DNA of 64,000 bases from contig NZ_CP053187.1 of NCBI RefSeq assembly GCF_013046825.1, forward strand, positions 2,638,001-2,702,000, given 5' to 3'. Origin of the DNA: Turicibacter sanguinis. GTDB taxonomy: Bacteria > Bacillota_I > Bacilli_A > MOL361 > Turicibacteraceae. Under the pieces are notes generated by a model. The model ran no database searches and had not been told where the DNA came from. It was given only the letters and a program-made list of their open reading frames with translations. Below, piece by piece: positions 56,319-64,000 of this stretch (positions are counted from its first letter, which is position 1; every line of letters begins with the position of its first letter). A program made the translations under genes and the position numbers.

Positions 56319-57443
56319 TTATTTAAAGTTAATATTGCTTGCGTCATATCCTAATTCTGCTAACATTAATTCTAATTCTTCTGCAGAAGTTGGAGCAACT
56401 ACTGTACCTGCTTTGATAGCTTCGAATACTTCATTTGTTTTGGTAGTTGTATCTTCTGTTAAGTTTGGATTCACTTCAGGTAATCCAATTCCATTTGTTT
56501 TAGCATCCATTGTGATGACTTGCCCACCTGGGAAGTTTCCATTTACAAATGCATCAATGTTTTCATAAGCTGCATTATCAATACGTTTGATGGCAGAAGT
56601 TAAGATAACAGATTTACCATTTGACATGACACCTTCTTCATATTGGTCTACGTCAACTCCAATCACATAAACTTCTTCACCAGCTTCTGCACGAGTTTTA
56701 GCTTCATTGATAACACCATTTCCAACTCCACCAGCTGCTACGAACACAATATCGATTCCTTTATCGTACATTCCACCAGCTTGCGCTTGTCCACCTTGAA
56801 CATCAGTGAATGTTCCATTGTATAAATAATCAGCTACTTCAACTTCTAATCCATAAGTAGCATTCGCGTAAGCAACACCTGCTACATATCCGAATCCGAA
56901 TTTTTCAACAGCAGGAATTTTCATTCCTCCAATGAATCCAACTTTTCCTGTTTGTGTTTGTAAAGCGGCTGCAACACCTGCTAAGAATCCAGCTTCTTGC
57001 TCAGCAAAGTAAATCGCAACTGTATTTTCAGCCATCTCAGCCGGTTGTCCATCTAAAATGATGAATTTTGTATCTGGGTTTGCAACTTGTAATTCGTTGA
57101 TTGCTTCTTCAAATTTGAATCCAGGAGCAACAATAATTTGATTTCCTGACATGATTAAATTATCTGCTGCACTTAAGTAGTCTTCTTTCGCTTCCCCACC
57201 TGGTTGAACATATTTCACTTCAACACCTGTGTGATCAGCTGCATATTGTTGGATTCCAGCCCAAGTTCCTTGGTTAAATGATTTGTCATCAATGGTTCCT
57301 GAGTCTGTCATCATCCCAACTTTTACAGTCGTTTGATTTCCAGTTTGAGGTGTTTCAGTTTTTGCTTCTTCTGCTCCTCCACAAGCAGTTAGTCCAACTG
57401 TAGCACACATTGCAACAGCAAACATAGAAAGTAATTTTTTCAT
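56319..57443 (-). CDS. nupN: BMP-family nucleoside-binding lipoprotein 1 (NupN/YufN type)
   Basis: 374 residues. Signal peptide with lipobox LTAC (Cys 21), then the BMP/PnrA fold: MMTDSGTIDDKSFNQGTW (near 43), YFAEQEAGFLAGVAAAL and VGFIGGMKIPAVEKFGFGYVAGVAYA, VFVAAGGVGNGVI and VILTSAIKRIDNAAY. It captures nucleosides for NupOPQ. It directly precedes nupO and is the best candidate for the cognate receptor. Confidence 0.92.
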   Translation of the reverse strand: MKKLLSMFAVAMCATVGLTACGGAEEAKTETPQTGNQTTVKVGMMTDSGTIDDKSFNQGTWAGIQQYAADHTGVEVKYVQPGGEAKEDYLSAADNLIMSGNQIIVAPGFKFEEAINELQVANPDTKFIILDGQPAEMAENTVAIYFAEQEAGFLAGVAAALQTQTGKVGFIGGMKIPAVEKFGFGYVAGVAYANATYGLEVEVADYLYNGTFTDVQGGQAQAGGMYDKGIDIVFVAAGGVGNGVINEAKTRAEAGEEVYVIGVDVDQYEEGVMSNGKSVILTSAIKRIDNAAYENIDAFVNGNFPGGQVITMDAKTNGIGLPEVNPNLTEDTTTKTNEVFEAIKAGTVVAPTSAEELELMLAELGYDASNINFK

Positions 57444-57649
57444 TTGTATGGCCTCCTCATATTTTATACATCTTAAGTTTAACAGAAAAGCTATTTAATG
57501 TAAATATTTTGTCGCTTTTTGTTAAGTATAAATTGTATTAAAAGACCAAATATTACTTTTCTTTTTTAAAACTACGATTAAGTTTTAAGTTGATTGCATT
57601 GAATATGTTTTTAAAATGATTCCTCCCAATCTAAAAATAGGCGCCTAAC

Positions 57650-57695
57650 ATAAAAGCTTTTAAAGAAGGAATAATCTTTCTTTAAAAGCTTTTAT
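57650..57695 (-). terminator. Terminator of the second BMP lipoprotein gene
   Basis: A 17-bp stem, ataaaagcttttaaaga (57650-57666) with 57679-57695, eight bases beyond the stop codon. The T run behind it is short. Confidence 0.7.
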
Positions 57696-57702
57696 AAATG
57701 AT

Positions 57703-58800
57703 CTAATTATAATTTATTAGGCTAGCATCATATTGATACTCAGCTAAAAAGGCTGTTAATTCTTCAGCTGTCTTAGGAACACTTAACTGATCATTTTTCA
57801 TCAAGTTAAGTGCTGCTTCTATTTTTTCTAATGTCTCAGTTGTTAAATTAGGATTTTCTAAAGGAATCCCAACTCCATTTGCTTTTGCATCCATAATGAT
57901 CACCTCTCCACCACGAAATTCACTTTGACCAATATCATCCAATGCATCATAAGCCGCATTATCAATTCGCTTAATCGCAGAAGTTAGGATAACTGATTGG
58001 TCATCTCCTAATTTTCCCTCCTCATATTGATCAATATCAACCCCAATTACATACACCTCTTCCTGATTCTCAGTACGTGCTTTGGCCTCATTAATCACAC
58101 CATTTCCAACGGCAGCTGCCGCTGAGAAGATAATATCCACCCCTTTATCGTACATGCCTCCGGCCATCATTTGCCCACCTTGTACATCATAAAAGGTCCC
58201 TTGAAATTGATAATCAGTCACTATCGTCTTCGTTCCATACAATTGATTAGCATAAGCAACACCCGCTACATAGCCTCTTCCAAATTTTTCAACAGCTGGT
58301 ATTTTCATTCCACCTATAAAAGCAACTTTTTCTGTTTTAGATTGAAGAGCTGCCGCCATTCCAACTAAAAATCCAGCTTCATTTTCTGCAAAATAGATAG
58401 ACATTGTATTAGGACTTTCTACAGATGGTTGCCCATCTAATAAAACAAATTTAACTTCTGGATTTTCTTGTTGTAATTTCGTAATCGCCTCTTCAAATTT
58501 AAATCCTGGTGCAATGACAATGTTACTACCTGCCATGATTAAATTATCACCTGATGTGACATAATCTTCCGTTGTTTCGCCTGACGGTTGAACAAACTGT
58601 GCCTTTACGCCTTCATGATCCTCAACGTAACGTTGGATTCCTTCCCACGTTCCTTGATTAAACGACTTATCATCGATGCTTCCCGAGTCAATCAACATTC
58701 CAATTTTTAACGCTTCTTCACTCTTTGATGAATTGTTACAAGCGACTAATACAAAGCTAAGTATTAAAAAAAATAGAATGCTTATACTATTTTTTTTCAT
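57703..58800 (-). CDS. BMP-family nucleoside-binding lipoprotein 2
   Basis: 365 residues with lipobox LVAC (Cys 21). It is a close paralogue of lipoprotein 1: MLIDSGSIDDKSFNQGTW, YFAENEAGFLVGMAAAL, VAFIGGMKIPAVEKFGRGYVAGVAYA and VILTSAIKRIDNAAY are nearly the same, while VFVAAGGVGNG reads IFSAAAAVGNG. A tandem duplication is clear. It has its own AGGAGG ribosome site and terminator and probably offers NupOPQ a second substrate range (inference). Confidence 0.9.
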   Translation of the reverse strand: MKKNSISILFFLILSFVLVACNNSSKSEEALKIGMLIDSGSIDDKSFNQGTWEGIQRYVEDHEGVKAQFVQPSGETTEDYVTSGDNLIMAGSNIVIAPGFKFEEAITKLQQENPEVKFVLLDGQPSVESPNTMSIYFAENEAGFLVGMAAALQSKTEKVAFIGGMKIPAVEKFGRGYVAGVAYANQLYGTKTIVTDYQFQGTFYDVQGGQMMAGGMYDKGVDIIFSAAAAVGNGVINEAKARTENQEEVYVIGVDIDQYEEGKLGDDQSVILTSAIKRIDNAAYDALDDIGQSEFRGGEVIIMDAKANGVGIPLENPNLTTETLEKIEAALNLMKNDQLSVPKTAEELTAFLAEYQYDASLINYN

Positions 58801-58886
58801 AGTTGAACCTCCTTTTATGACATTTTTTTATCTTCTTTTATTATTCATCAAATTCACTGACTTATTACTTATTTTCCACAAACATC

Positions 58887-58921
58887 AAAAAAAGAGGGGA
58901 TATCAATCTTCCTCTTTTTTT
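58887..58921. terminator. Terminator of the third BMP-like gene
   Basis: aaaaaaagagg (58887-58897) pairs with cctcttttttt (58911-58921), three bases before the stop codon region ends. A and T tracts make it usable on both strands. Confidence 0.82.
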
Positions 58922-58924
58922 AAA

Positions 58925-60073
58925 TTATTGAGTTAAATCAGTTGAAACGACAATTTCTCCCGAGATAATTTTTTCCTGATAGTCCTGAACGATACTAACA
59001 GTATTCCCTTCTAACTGCTCATTTTCTAAGGTCACCCTAACGCCCCCGTTTTCAAGCCCTAAAATGAGCTGATTTCCAAGCGTAAATTCTTGTGTTAACC
59101 ACCCATTTAAAAGATTAGAAACTGCGACGTCAACATTTTTCAAAACGGATGTTAATACCACTGAGTTTCCATTTGAAAGACGACCTTCTTCTAATAAATC
59201 GATGACTGAATTTATCACCCATACAGGACGATGATTTTGTGTATACTGTTTCGCCACTTCAATGACATCATGTTGTAAAGAACCTACCCTCTCGAATACA
59301 ATATCATGATGATCATCATACAAGCTTTTAACGACCTGCTTTAAATCAACTGTTGAAATTGATTTTAAAATATATTTTTCTGTTACTTCAATATCAGAAC
59401 GAACGGCTTTAGCACCTGCTATAAATCCACAACCATATTTGTTCTCTACTGATGAATCATCTGCATAGCCTAAATAAGCAATCTTATTGGTATTCGTTTG
59501 TAAAGCAGCTATGACTCCTGCTAAAAAGGCTGCAGATTCTTCATGAAATTTAACTCCAAATACATTTGATGACTTCGTGTAATAGTCAAAGGTTAAAAAA
59601 ACAATATCCGGATAATTATTGATGATGGTTTCAAGTTCTTTCTCATATGTTGAATTCGGTATTAAAATCAATTGCGCCCCACTTGCAATTAATTGATTCA
59701 CCGTATTTAAATAACTATTTGCATTATTTTCTTTGGGTGTTTCCACTTCAAATTTAATTTCAGGATATTCCCTATTCAATTCCTTACTTATCTTTTGAAG
59801 TAATTCACGATTTAAATCTTGATGGGGATCATCTACTAAGCCAACTTTCAATTTCGTCGCCACTTCAACCACTTGGCGTGTCATAGGTTGTTGATCCTCT
59901 TGTTCTTCGCTAACCGTCTCAATTGAAATAGGCTGTAGTAATTTAATACTGCTCGTCTCCTCTTCACCTGTTTGAAATGTACCTAGACTCTGATTGAATG
60001 GTTGACATCCCGTACAAAGCAAAAGACTCATTGCAAAGGTTGCAATCGCCACTCGCTTTTGATTAAGCCCCAT
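58925..60073 (-). CDS. Divergent BMP-family lipoprotein 3
   Basis: 382 residues with lipobox LCTGC (Cys 23) and an acidic linker of about 50 residues (EETSSIKLL to MTRQVVEV) before the binding fold. The fold keeps the BMP order: KVGLVDDPHQDLN, FHEESAAFLAGVIAALQT, IAYLGYADDSSVENKYGCGFIAGAKAV and VVLTSVLKNVDVAVSNL. However, DKSFNQGTW and the VGNGV segment are lost (replaced by ERVGSLQHDVIEVA), so the ligand has probably changed. It lies between ftsK/spoIIIE and the other two BMP genes. Confidence 0.82.
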   Translation of the reverse strand: MGLNQKRVAIATFAMSLLLCTGCQPFNQSLGTFQTGEEETSSIKLLQPISIETVSEEQEDQQPMTRQVVEVATKLKVGLVDDPHQDLNRELLQKISKELNREYPEIKFEVETPKENNANSYLNTVNQLIASGAQLILIPNSTYEKELETIINNYPDIVFLTFDYYTKSSNVFGVKFHEESAAFLAGVIAALQTNTNKIAYLGYADDSSVENKYGCGFIAGAKAVRSDIEVTEKYILKSISTVDLKQVVKSLYDDHHDIVFERVGSLQHDVIEVAKQYTQNHRPVWVINSVIDLLEEGRLSNGNSVVLTSVLKNVDVAVSNLLNGWLTQEFTLGNQLILGLENGGVRVTLENEQLEGNTVSIVQDYQEKIISGEIVVSTDLTQ

Positions 60074-60198
60074 TTATAAAACCCCTTTCATCAGCACTCT
60101 TTTATTTTATCACATCTCTTATGTCTAATTAAATCATATTTTGTATCATATGCTTTCCCCTGACATAAAAATGTCAACTCGGCGCTTTTACGATGAAA

Positions 60199-62511
60199 CT
60201 ATTTCAAATTCGACATTAATTCTTGACACTGCCCCTCTGACATCAAGACCTCACGTGGCTTACTTCCTTCACTTGGACCAATTAATCCTGCCGATTCTAA
60301 ATCATCCACAATTCTAGCTGCACGATTATATCCAATACGGAAACGTCTTTGTAAGAGCGAAGCTGAAACTTTTTTACTTTCAATAATATAAGATAACACT
60401 TCTCTCATCAGTGGATCTTCCATCGTATTGCTTTCACTTTGCCCTTGTTCTAAATTTTCTAAGAAATCTTGTTTAATCTCCTCATGTTGGACTTGATTCT
60501 TAATAAACTCTACAATTCGAACAACTTCTTCATCCGAAATAAACGCACCTTGCACACGCGTTGGATTTGAAGCTCCCATTGGTAAAAATAACATATCCCC
60601 TTTTCCGAGTAACTTCTCCGCTCCTGGCATATCAATAATCGTACGTGAATCGACAGCCGATGAAACACCGAACGCAATACGAGATGGGATATTCGCCTTA
60701 ATAACTCCGGTAATGACATCTACTGAAGGTCGTTGTGTTGCGATAATCAAATGAATTCCAGCAGCACGTGCCATTTGAGTTAATCGCATAATACACTCCT
60801 CTACTTCTTTTGACGCAACCATCATTAAATCCGCTAACTCGTCAATAATTACCACAACAAATGGTAAAACCGTCTTTTTAATTTCATTCGTCTCATTTTG
60901 ATGACGAACATAATCATTATAACCTTCAATATTACGAGTTCCACTCTCACTGAACAATTCATAGCGATATTCCATTTCCGTCACCACTTTTTTTAACGCA
61001 AGAGACGCAAGGCGTGGATCCGTCACAACTGGTGCTAATAAATGTGGAACCCCATTGTAACCATTTAACTCTACCTTTTTCGGGTCAATCATTAACATCT
61101 TCACTTCATTCGGAGTCGCACGCATTAAGATACTACAAATAATTGTATTAATACAAACTGACTTTCCTGAACCTGTTGCGCCTGCTACAAGTAAGTGAGG
61201 CATTTTATTTAATGGTGAATACACTGTTTTTCCCGAGATATCTCGTCCGAGAACCATTAAAAGTTTTTCTGATTGCTGTTTTTGCGGAACTTCCTTTACA
61301 ATCTCCTTAAATGTCACTAGCGTTTGTTTAGGATTTGGAACTTCAATCCCAATAGCAGACTTTCCTGGAATAGGAGCCTCGATTCGAATCCCTTTCGCCG
61401 CAAGTGCTAAGGCGATATCATCGGTTAAGCCAATAATTTTACTAACTTTTACACCGACATTTGGTAAAATTTCAAATCGTGTGACAGCAGGTCCGATATG
61501 AACTTCTTGAACTTTTGCCTTCACATCAAAATTCTTAAATGTGTCTTCAAGTTTTCTGGCTTGTGCTTTTGCACTAACCAGCATCCGTTGCGAATTATTA
61601 GTTTGTTGATAATCTACAAGCAAATCTAATGGAGGTAGGGTGTAATTCTCATCACTCATAAACGTTTCAATCGTTGAATGAGGTTCTACTTTTTCCTGTT
61701 TTATTTTTTCAGCAAAATCACTAATTTTAAACTCGAGTTCTTCCTCCCCTTCCTCTTGCAATTCAACCTCTTGATCAAACGTTGTAATGGTTACCTCATC
61801 ATTCTCAAAATCAAAAATAGGAGTGGTTGTGTCGATCATCGCATTCAACTCTTCTGCCTCTTCTTCTATCTCTTCCTGATCGGATCTCTTTTTCACCTTA
61901 GGTTTAGTTGCTTTTTTTACTTTTTTCATTCTTTTTTCTCGATACTCAAGTCTAGATAGTTTGATTCCTTCATATACATCTTTAAATGTTAAATTAAAGA
62001 CGAGTAATGTTCCATAACAAAGAATAACTAAAGATAAAATATATAATCCAATTGCTGTCATTAATGGAACGAAAATCCCATAAATTACAGATCCAATGAA
62101 TCCGCCACCTACTGTAAAGGTCGTATTTAAGACATCATTATTCCAATAATAATTAACCATCCCGGAAAGCAACGGTGTATTGTGTGCATTAAATTCACGA
62201 TAAACCGGGAGATGACTAAATGAAATAAAAGCAATAAACATTAAATAGTAACCAATTTGACGCGTCGTAAAAAACGTCGGAACTTTTCGACTAAAAATCA
62301 TTTTACCACCATTGATAATCATCGCCAGAGCCACTACCCAAAAAAACTCACCAAAAACAAATAAGAAAATTCGCTTCAAAAAAGTTCCGATAATTCCAAG
62401 TTGACCTAGAGTTAAAATAGATAATAAGATTAAGCCAATTCCAATTAACTCAATATATAAATCCGTAACAAACGTTTGTTTTTTTTGTTTCACTTTCTTT
62501 TTTTGTGCCAT
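60199..62511 (-). CDS. ftsK: DNA translocase FtsK/SpoIIIE
   Basis: 770 residues. Four N-terminal membrane helices (about 15-185), an acidic linker (about 195-290), the alpha/beta motor with Walker A VAGATGSGKS (near 450), Walker B VVVIIDELADLMM (near 555) and ATQRPSVDVITG (near 600), and a gamma winged helix at the end (about 705-770, ASLLQRRFRIGYNRAARIVDDLE) that reads orientation motifs. It pumps DNA through the division or sporulation septum. With sigK in the window and this neighbourhood, a SpoIIIE role is plausible; sequence alone does not separate it from SftA or FtsK. Confidence 0.94.
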   Translation of the reverse strand: MAQKKKVKQKKQTFVTDLYIELIGIGLILLSILTLGQLGIIGTFLKRIFLFVFGEFFWVVALAMIINGGKMIFSRKVPTFFTTRQIGYYLMFIAFISFSHLPVYREFNAHNTPLLSGMVNYYWNNDVLNTTFTVGGGFIGSVIYGIFVPLMTAIGLYILSLVILCYGTLLVFNLTFKDVYEGIKLSRLEYREKRMKKVKKATKPKVKKRSDQEEIEEEAEELNAMIDTTTPIFDFENDEVTITTFDQEVELQEEGEEELEFKISDFAEKIKQEKVEPHSTIETFMSDENYTLPPLDLLVDYQQTNNSQRMLVSAKAQARKLEDTFKNFDVKAKVQEVHIGPAVTRFEILPNVGVKVSKIIGLTDDIALALAAKGIRIEAPIPGKSAIGIEVPNPKQTLVTFKEIVKEVPQKQQSEKLLMVLGRDISGKTVYSPLNKMPHLLVAGATGSGKSVCINTIICSILMRATPNEVKMLMIDPKKVELNGYNGVPHLLAPVVTDPRLASLALKKVVTEMEYRYELFSESGTRNIEGYNDYVRHQNETNEIKKTVLPFVVVIIDELADLMMVASKEVEECIMRLTQMARAAGIHLIIATQRPSVDVITGVIKANIPSRIAFGVSSAVDSRTIIDMPGAEKLLGKGDMLFLPMGASNPTRVQGAFISDEEVVRIVEFIKNQVQHEEIKQDFLENLEQGQSESNTMEDPLMREVLSYIIESKKVSASLLQRRFRIGYNRAARIVDDLESAGLIGPSEGSKPREVLMSEGQCQELMSNLK

Positions 62512-62621
62512 AATAATCCCTCTATTACTTCATAATCGTACTTTACTTATTATCTCATAAAATCCCTAATTTTCCATTAATATCTGACGTTCTTTTTTTA
62601 GAAATCTTGAACTAAGTCAAA

Positions 62622-62645
62622 AACAGCTGCCGTTTGGCAGCTGTT
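62622..62645 (-). terminator. Terminator of the RNase J gene
   Basis: aacagctgcc (62622-62631) pairs with ggcagctgtt (62636-62645), loop gttt, followed by five T residues on the minus strand. Confidence 0.88.
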
Positions 62646-62653
62646 CAATTGGA

Positions 62654-64000
62654 TTATAAATTAAATTCTTCTACAATTGGAATAATAATGGGTTTACGTT
62701 TTGTCTTGTTAAACAATAACTTCCCAATTTTATCACGTAATTCTTGACGTAATCCTTGCCAGTTTACATATTGTTCTGTCACAAATTGACCAATAATATT
62801 TCGAACCAACTCATCAAGTGCCGCATATAACTCTTCATTACCTTTTTCGTAAACAAATCCTTTACTCACAATTTGTGGTCCTGCGACAATTTCTTTTGTA
62901 TTTTTATTTAAATTAGCAATCACCACAATAATTCCATCATTGGCCATTAATTGACGATCACGTAAGACCACACTTCCGATATCACCCACGCCCAATCCAT
63001 CAACTAATACTTGATCAATTTGAATATGTTCCGTATGATTAACTAATTCACCTTGTTGAAATTCAACCACATCACCATTATCTAACAAAATAACATTTTC
63101 TGTATTATATCCCATTTTCTCAGCAATTTTAGCATGAGCGACTAAATTACGATATTCTCCAATAACAGGCATAATGTATTGTGGTTTTAATAAGTTCATC
63201 ATTAATTTCAAATCTTCACTACTTGCGTGAGAAGAAGGTAATAAATTTTTATTAATCGCAACCACACTTGCCCCTGTACGGTATAATAAATCTAGTGTGC
63301 GAGCTGCTTTAATTTCATTTCCTGGAATAGGAGCAGTTGCCACAATAACCGTATCACTTTTTTCAATATGAATTAAACGATCCTGATGTTTTGCCATGCG
63401 AATCAAGGCATTAAATGGTTCGTAGCGATTTCCAGTTGCTAAAACAACAAGATTAGACAGATTATTATCATTTTTTTCATCGATATACAGTAAATTCATG
63501 AGCGCAGATTTCGGAATTCGCAAATAACCAAGTTTAACCGAAATATCAACAATACGTTGCATCTTACGTCCAATAATGGCAATCTTACGTCCATTTTGAA
63601 TCGCTAAATCAATCACTAATTGAATACGATGTAAATCCGATGAATAAAGCGAACAAATAATGCGCCCCTCAGCACGTGAAAAAGCTTCTTCTAATTCATA
63701 AGTTAAAGAACTGCCTGTACTTGTATGCCCTGATTTTTCGGCATTGATACTCTCCGATAATAAACAAAGAACACCTTCCTTTGAAATTTCAGAAATACGT
63801 GCATAATTAGTTTGATAACGCCCCTTAGCACTTTGATCGAATGTAAAATCAGACGTATATACAATCACTCCATCTGTTGTATGAATACAAATCGCAACAG
63901 AATCTGGAATGCTGTGAGTTGTTTTGAAGAATGTGACTTTTATATCTCCAAAAAATAGCTCGTTATTTTCTCGAATTTTATATAATTTATAGTTTTTAAA
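62654..64000 (-). CDS. rnj: Ribonuclease J, partial (N-terminus outside window)
   Basis: The frame stays open to the right edge, giving about 448 codons, so some 100 N-terminal residues with the first metallo-beta-lactamase motif (HxHxDH) are missing. Seen are THSIPDSVAICIHTTDGVIVYTSDFTFDQ, the beta-CASP part with GHTSTGSSLT, RIICSLYSSDLHRIQ, IPGNEIKAARTLD and SSHASSEDLKLMMNLLKPQYIMPVIGEYR, and the C-terminal domain. RNase J matures 16S rRNA and degrades mRNA from the 5' end. Its place before ftsK/spoIIIE fits rnjB of Bacillus, but I cannot tell J1 from J2. Confidence 0.93.
   Translation of the reverse strand, partial: FKNYKLYKIRENNELFFGDIKVTFFKTTHSIPDSVAICIHTTDGVIVYTSDFTFDQSAKGRYQTNYARISEISKEGVLCLLSESINAEKSGHTSTGSSLTYELEEAFSRAEGRIICSLYSSDLHRIQLVIDLAIQNGRKIAIIGRKMQRIVDISVKLGYLRIPKSALMNLLYIDEKNDNNLSNLVVLATGNRYEPFNALIRMAKHQDRLIHIEKSDTVIVATAPIPGNEIKAARTLDLLYRTGASVVAINKNLLPSSHASSEDLKLMMNLLKPQYIMPVIGEYRNLVAHAKIAEKMGYNTENVILLDNGDVVEFQQGELVNHTEHIQIDQVLVDGLGVGDIGSVVLRDRQLMANDGIIVVIANLNKNTKEIVAGPQIVSKGFVYEKGNEELYAALDELVRNIIGQFVTEQYVNWQGLRQELRDKIGKLLFNKTKRKPIIIPIVEEFNL

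Noticed and set aside
57444-57640. Purine riboswitch ahead of the nucleoside-binding lipoprotein gene
   Set aside because: The conserved core bases of the purine class are not found in this leader.

Overview
The window looks like chromosome from a low-GC, spore-forming member of the Bacillota (Firmicutes). Codon use is AT-rich, Shine-Dalgarno sites are strong, T-rich intrinsic terminators are common, and there is a T-box leader, an uninterrupted sigK, and Bacillus-type gene neighbourhoods (yqeG-yqeM/comEA-comEC-holA; mltG-trmR-U32-U32-udk-greA; rnj-ftsK/spoIIIE-nucleoside transporter). A Turicibacter/Erysipelotrichia-like host is my inference from these traits; no rRNA gene is present to prove it. 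About 90% of the genes lie on the minus strand.

Layout. 1-4.2 kb: a minus-strand carbohydrate operon (lipoprotein, two permeases, then a GH105-type unsaturated glycuronyl hydrolase cut by the left edge). 4.2-8.6 kb: a TetM/EF-G-like GTPase, an NhaC antiporter and a plus-strand HD-domain protein. 8.6-9.1 kb: a gene-poor stretch with one broken ORF. 9.1-12.4 kb: an ECF vitamin transporter (EcfT, fused double ATPase, UPF0397 S-component), with a terminator-like hairpin in the ATPase leader. 12.5-16.6 kb: a flavoprotein, a Zn-dependent phospholipase C-like protein, a large unknown protein, and about 1 kb of decayed sequence. 16.6-20.9 kb: an XRE-cupin regulator with potABCD for polyamines. 21.2-22.8 kb: a plus-strand membrane protein with extracellular PASTA repeats and no kinase domain. 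22.9-28.9 kb: typA, holA, comEC, comEA. 29.0-30.5 kb: a complete ISL3-family insertion sequence. 30.5-34.9 kb: yqeM-rsfS-yqeK-yhbY-aroE-yqeH-yqeG, with nadD missing from its usual place. 35.0-38.3 kb: sigK (plus), then nadD-nadE. 38.4-48.2 kb: mtnN, greA, udk, two U32 proteins, trmR, mltG, a DUF1292 protein, ruvX, ireB/reoM, and alaS under a T-box. 48.5-52.4 kb: a small membrane-protein gene of 55 codons, recD2, mnmA. 52.6-60.1 kb: a nucleoside ABC transporter (two permeases, double ATPase) with three successive BMP-family lipoproteins. 60.2-64 kb: an FtsK/SpoIIIE translocase and an RNase J cut by the right edge.

Most genes are housekeeping: ribosome assembly, wobble-uridine tRNA modification, NAD synthesis, cell-wall and DNA processing, and nutrient uptake. 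The most unusual structure is the ISL3 element. It sits in the loop of the yqeM terminator and is flanked by an exact 25-bp direct repeat, far longer than the 8 bp usual for this family; the duplication leaves one copy of the host terminator intact. Other points worth a second look are the ecfA leader hairpin, an inverted-repeat cluster between comEC and holA, the move of nadD next to nadE, the triplicated BMP lipoproteins, the PASTA-only protein, the small gene beside alaS, and a decayed gene around 16 kb. I saw no CRISPR array, prophage, tRNA or rRNA gene.
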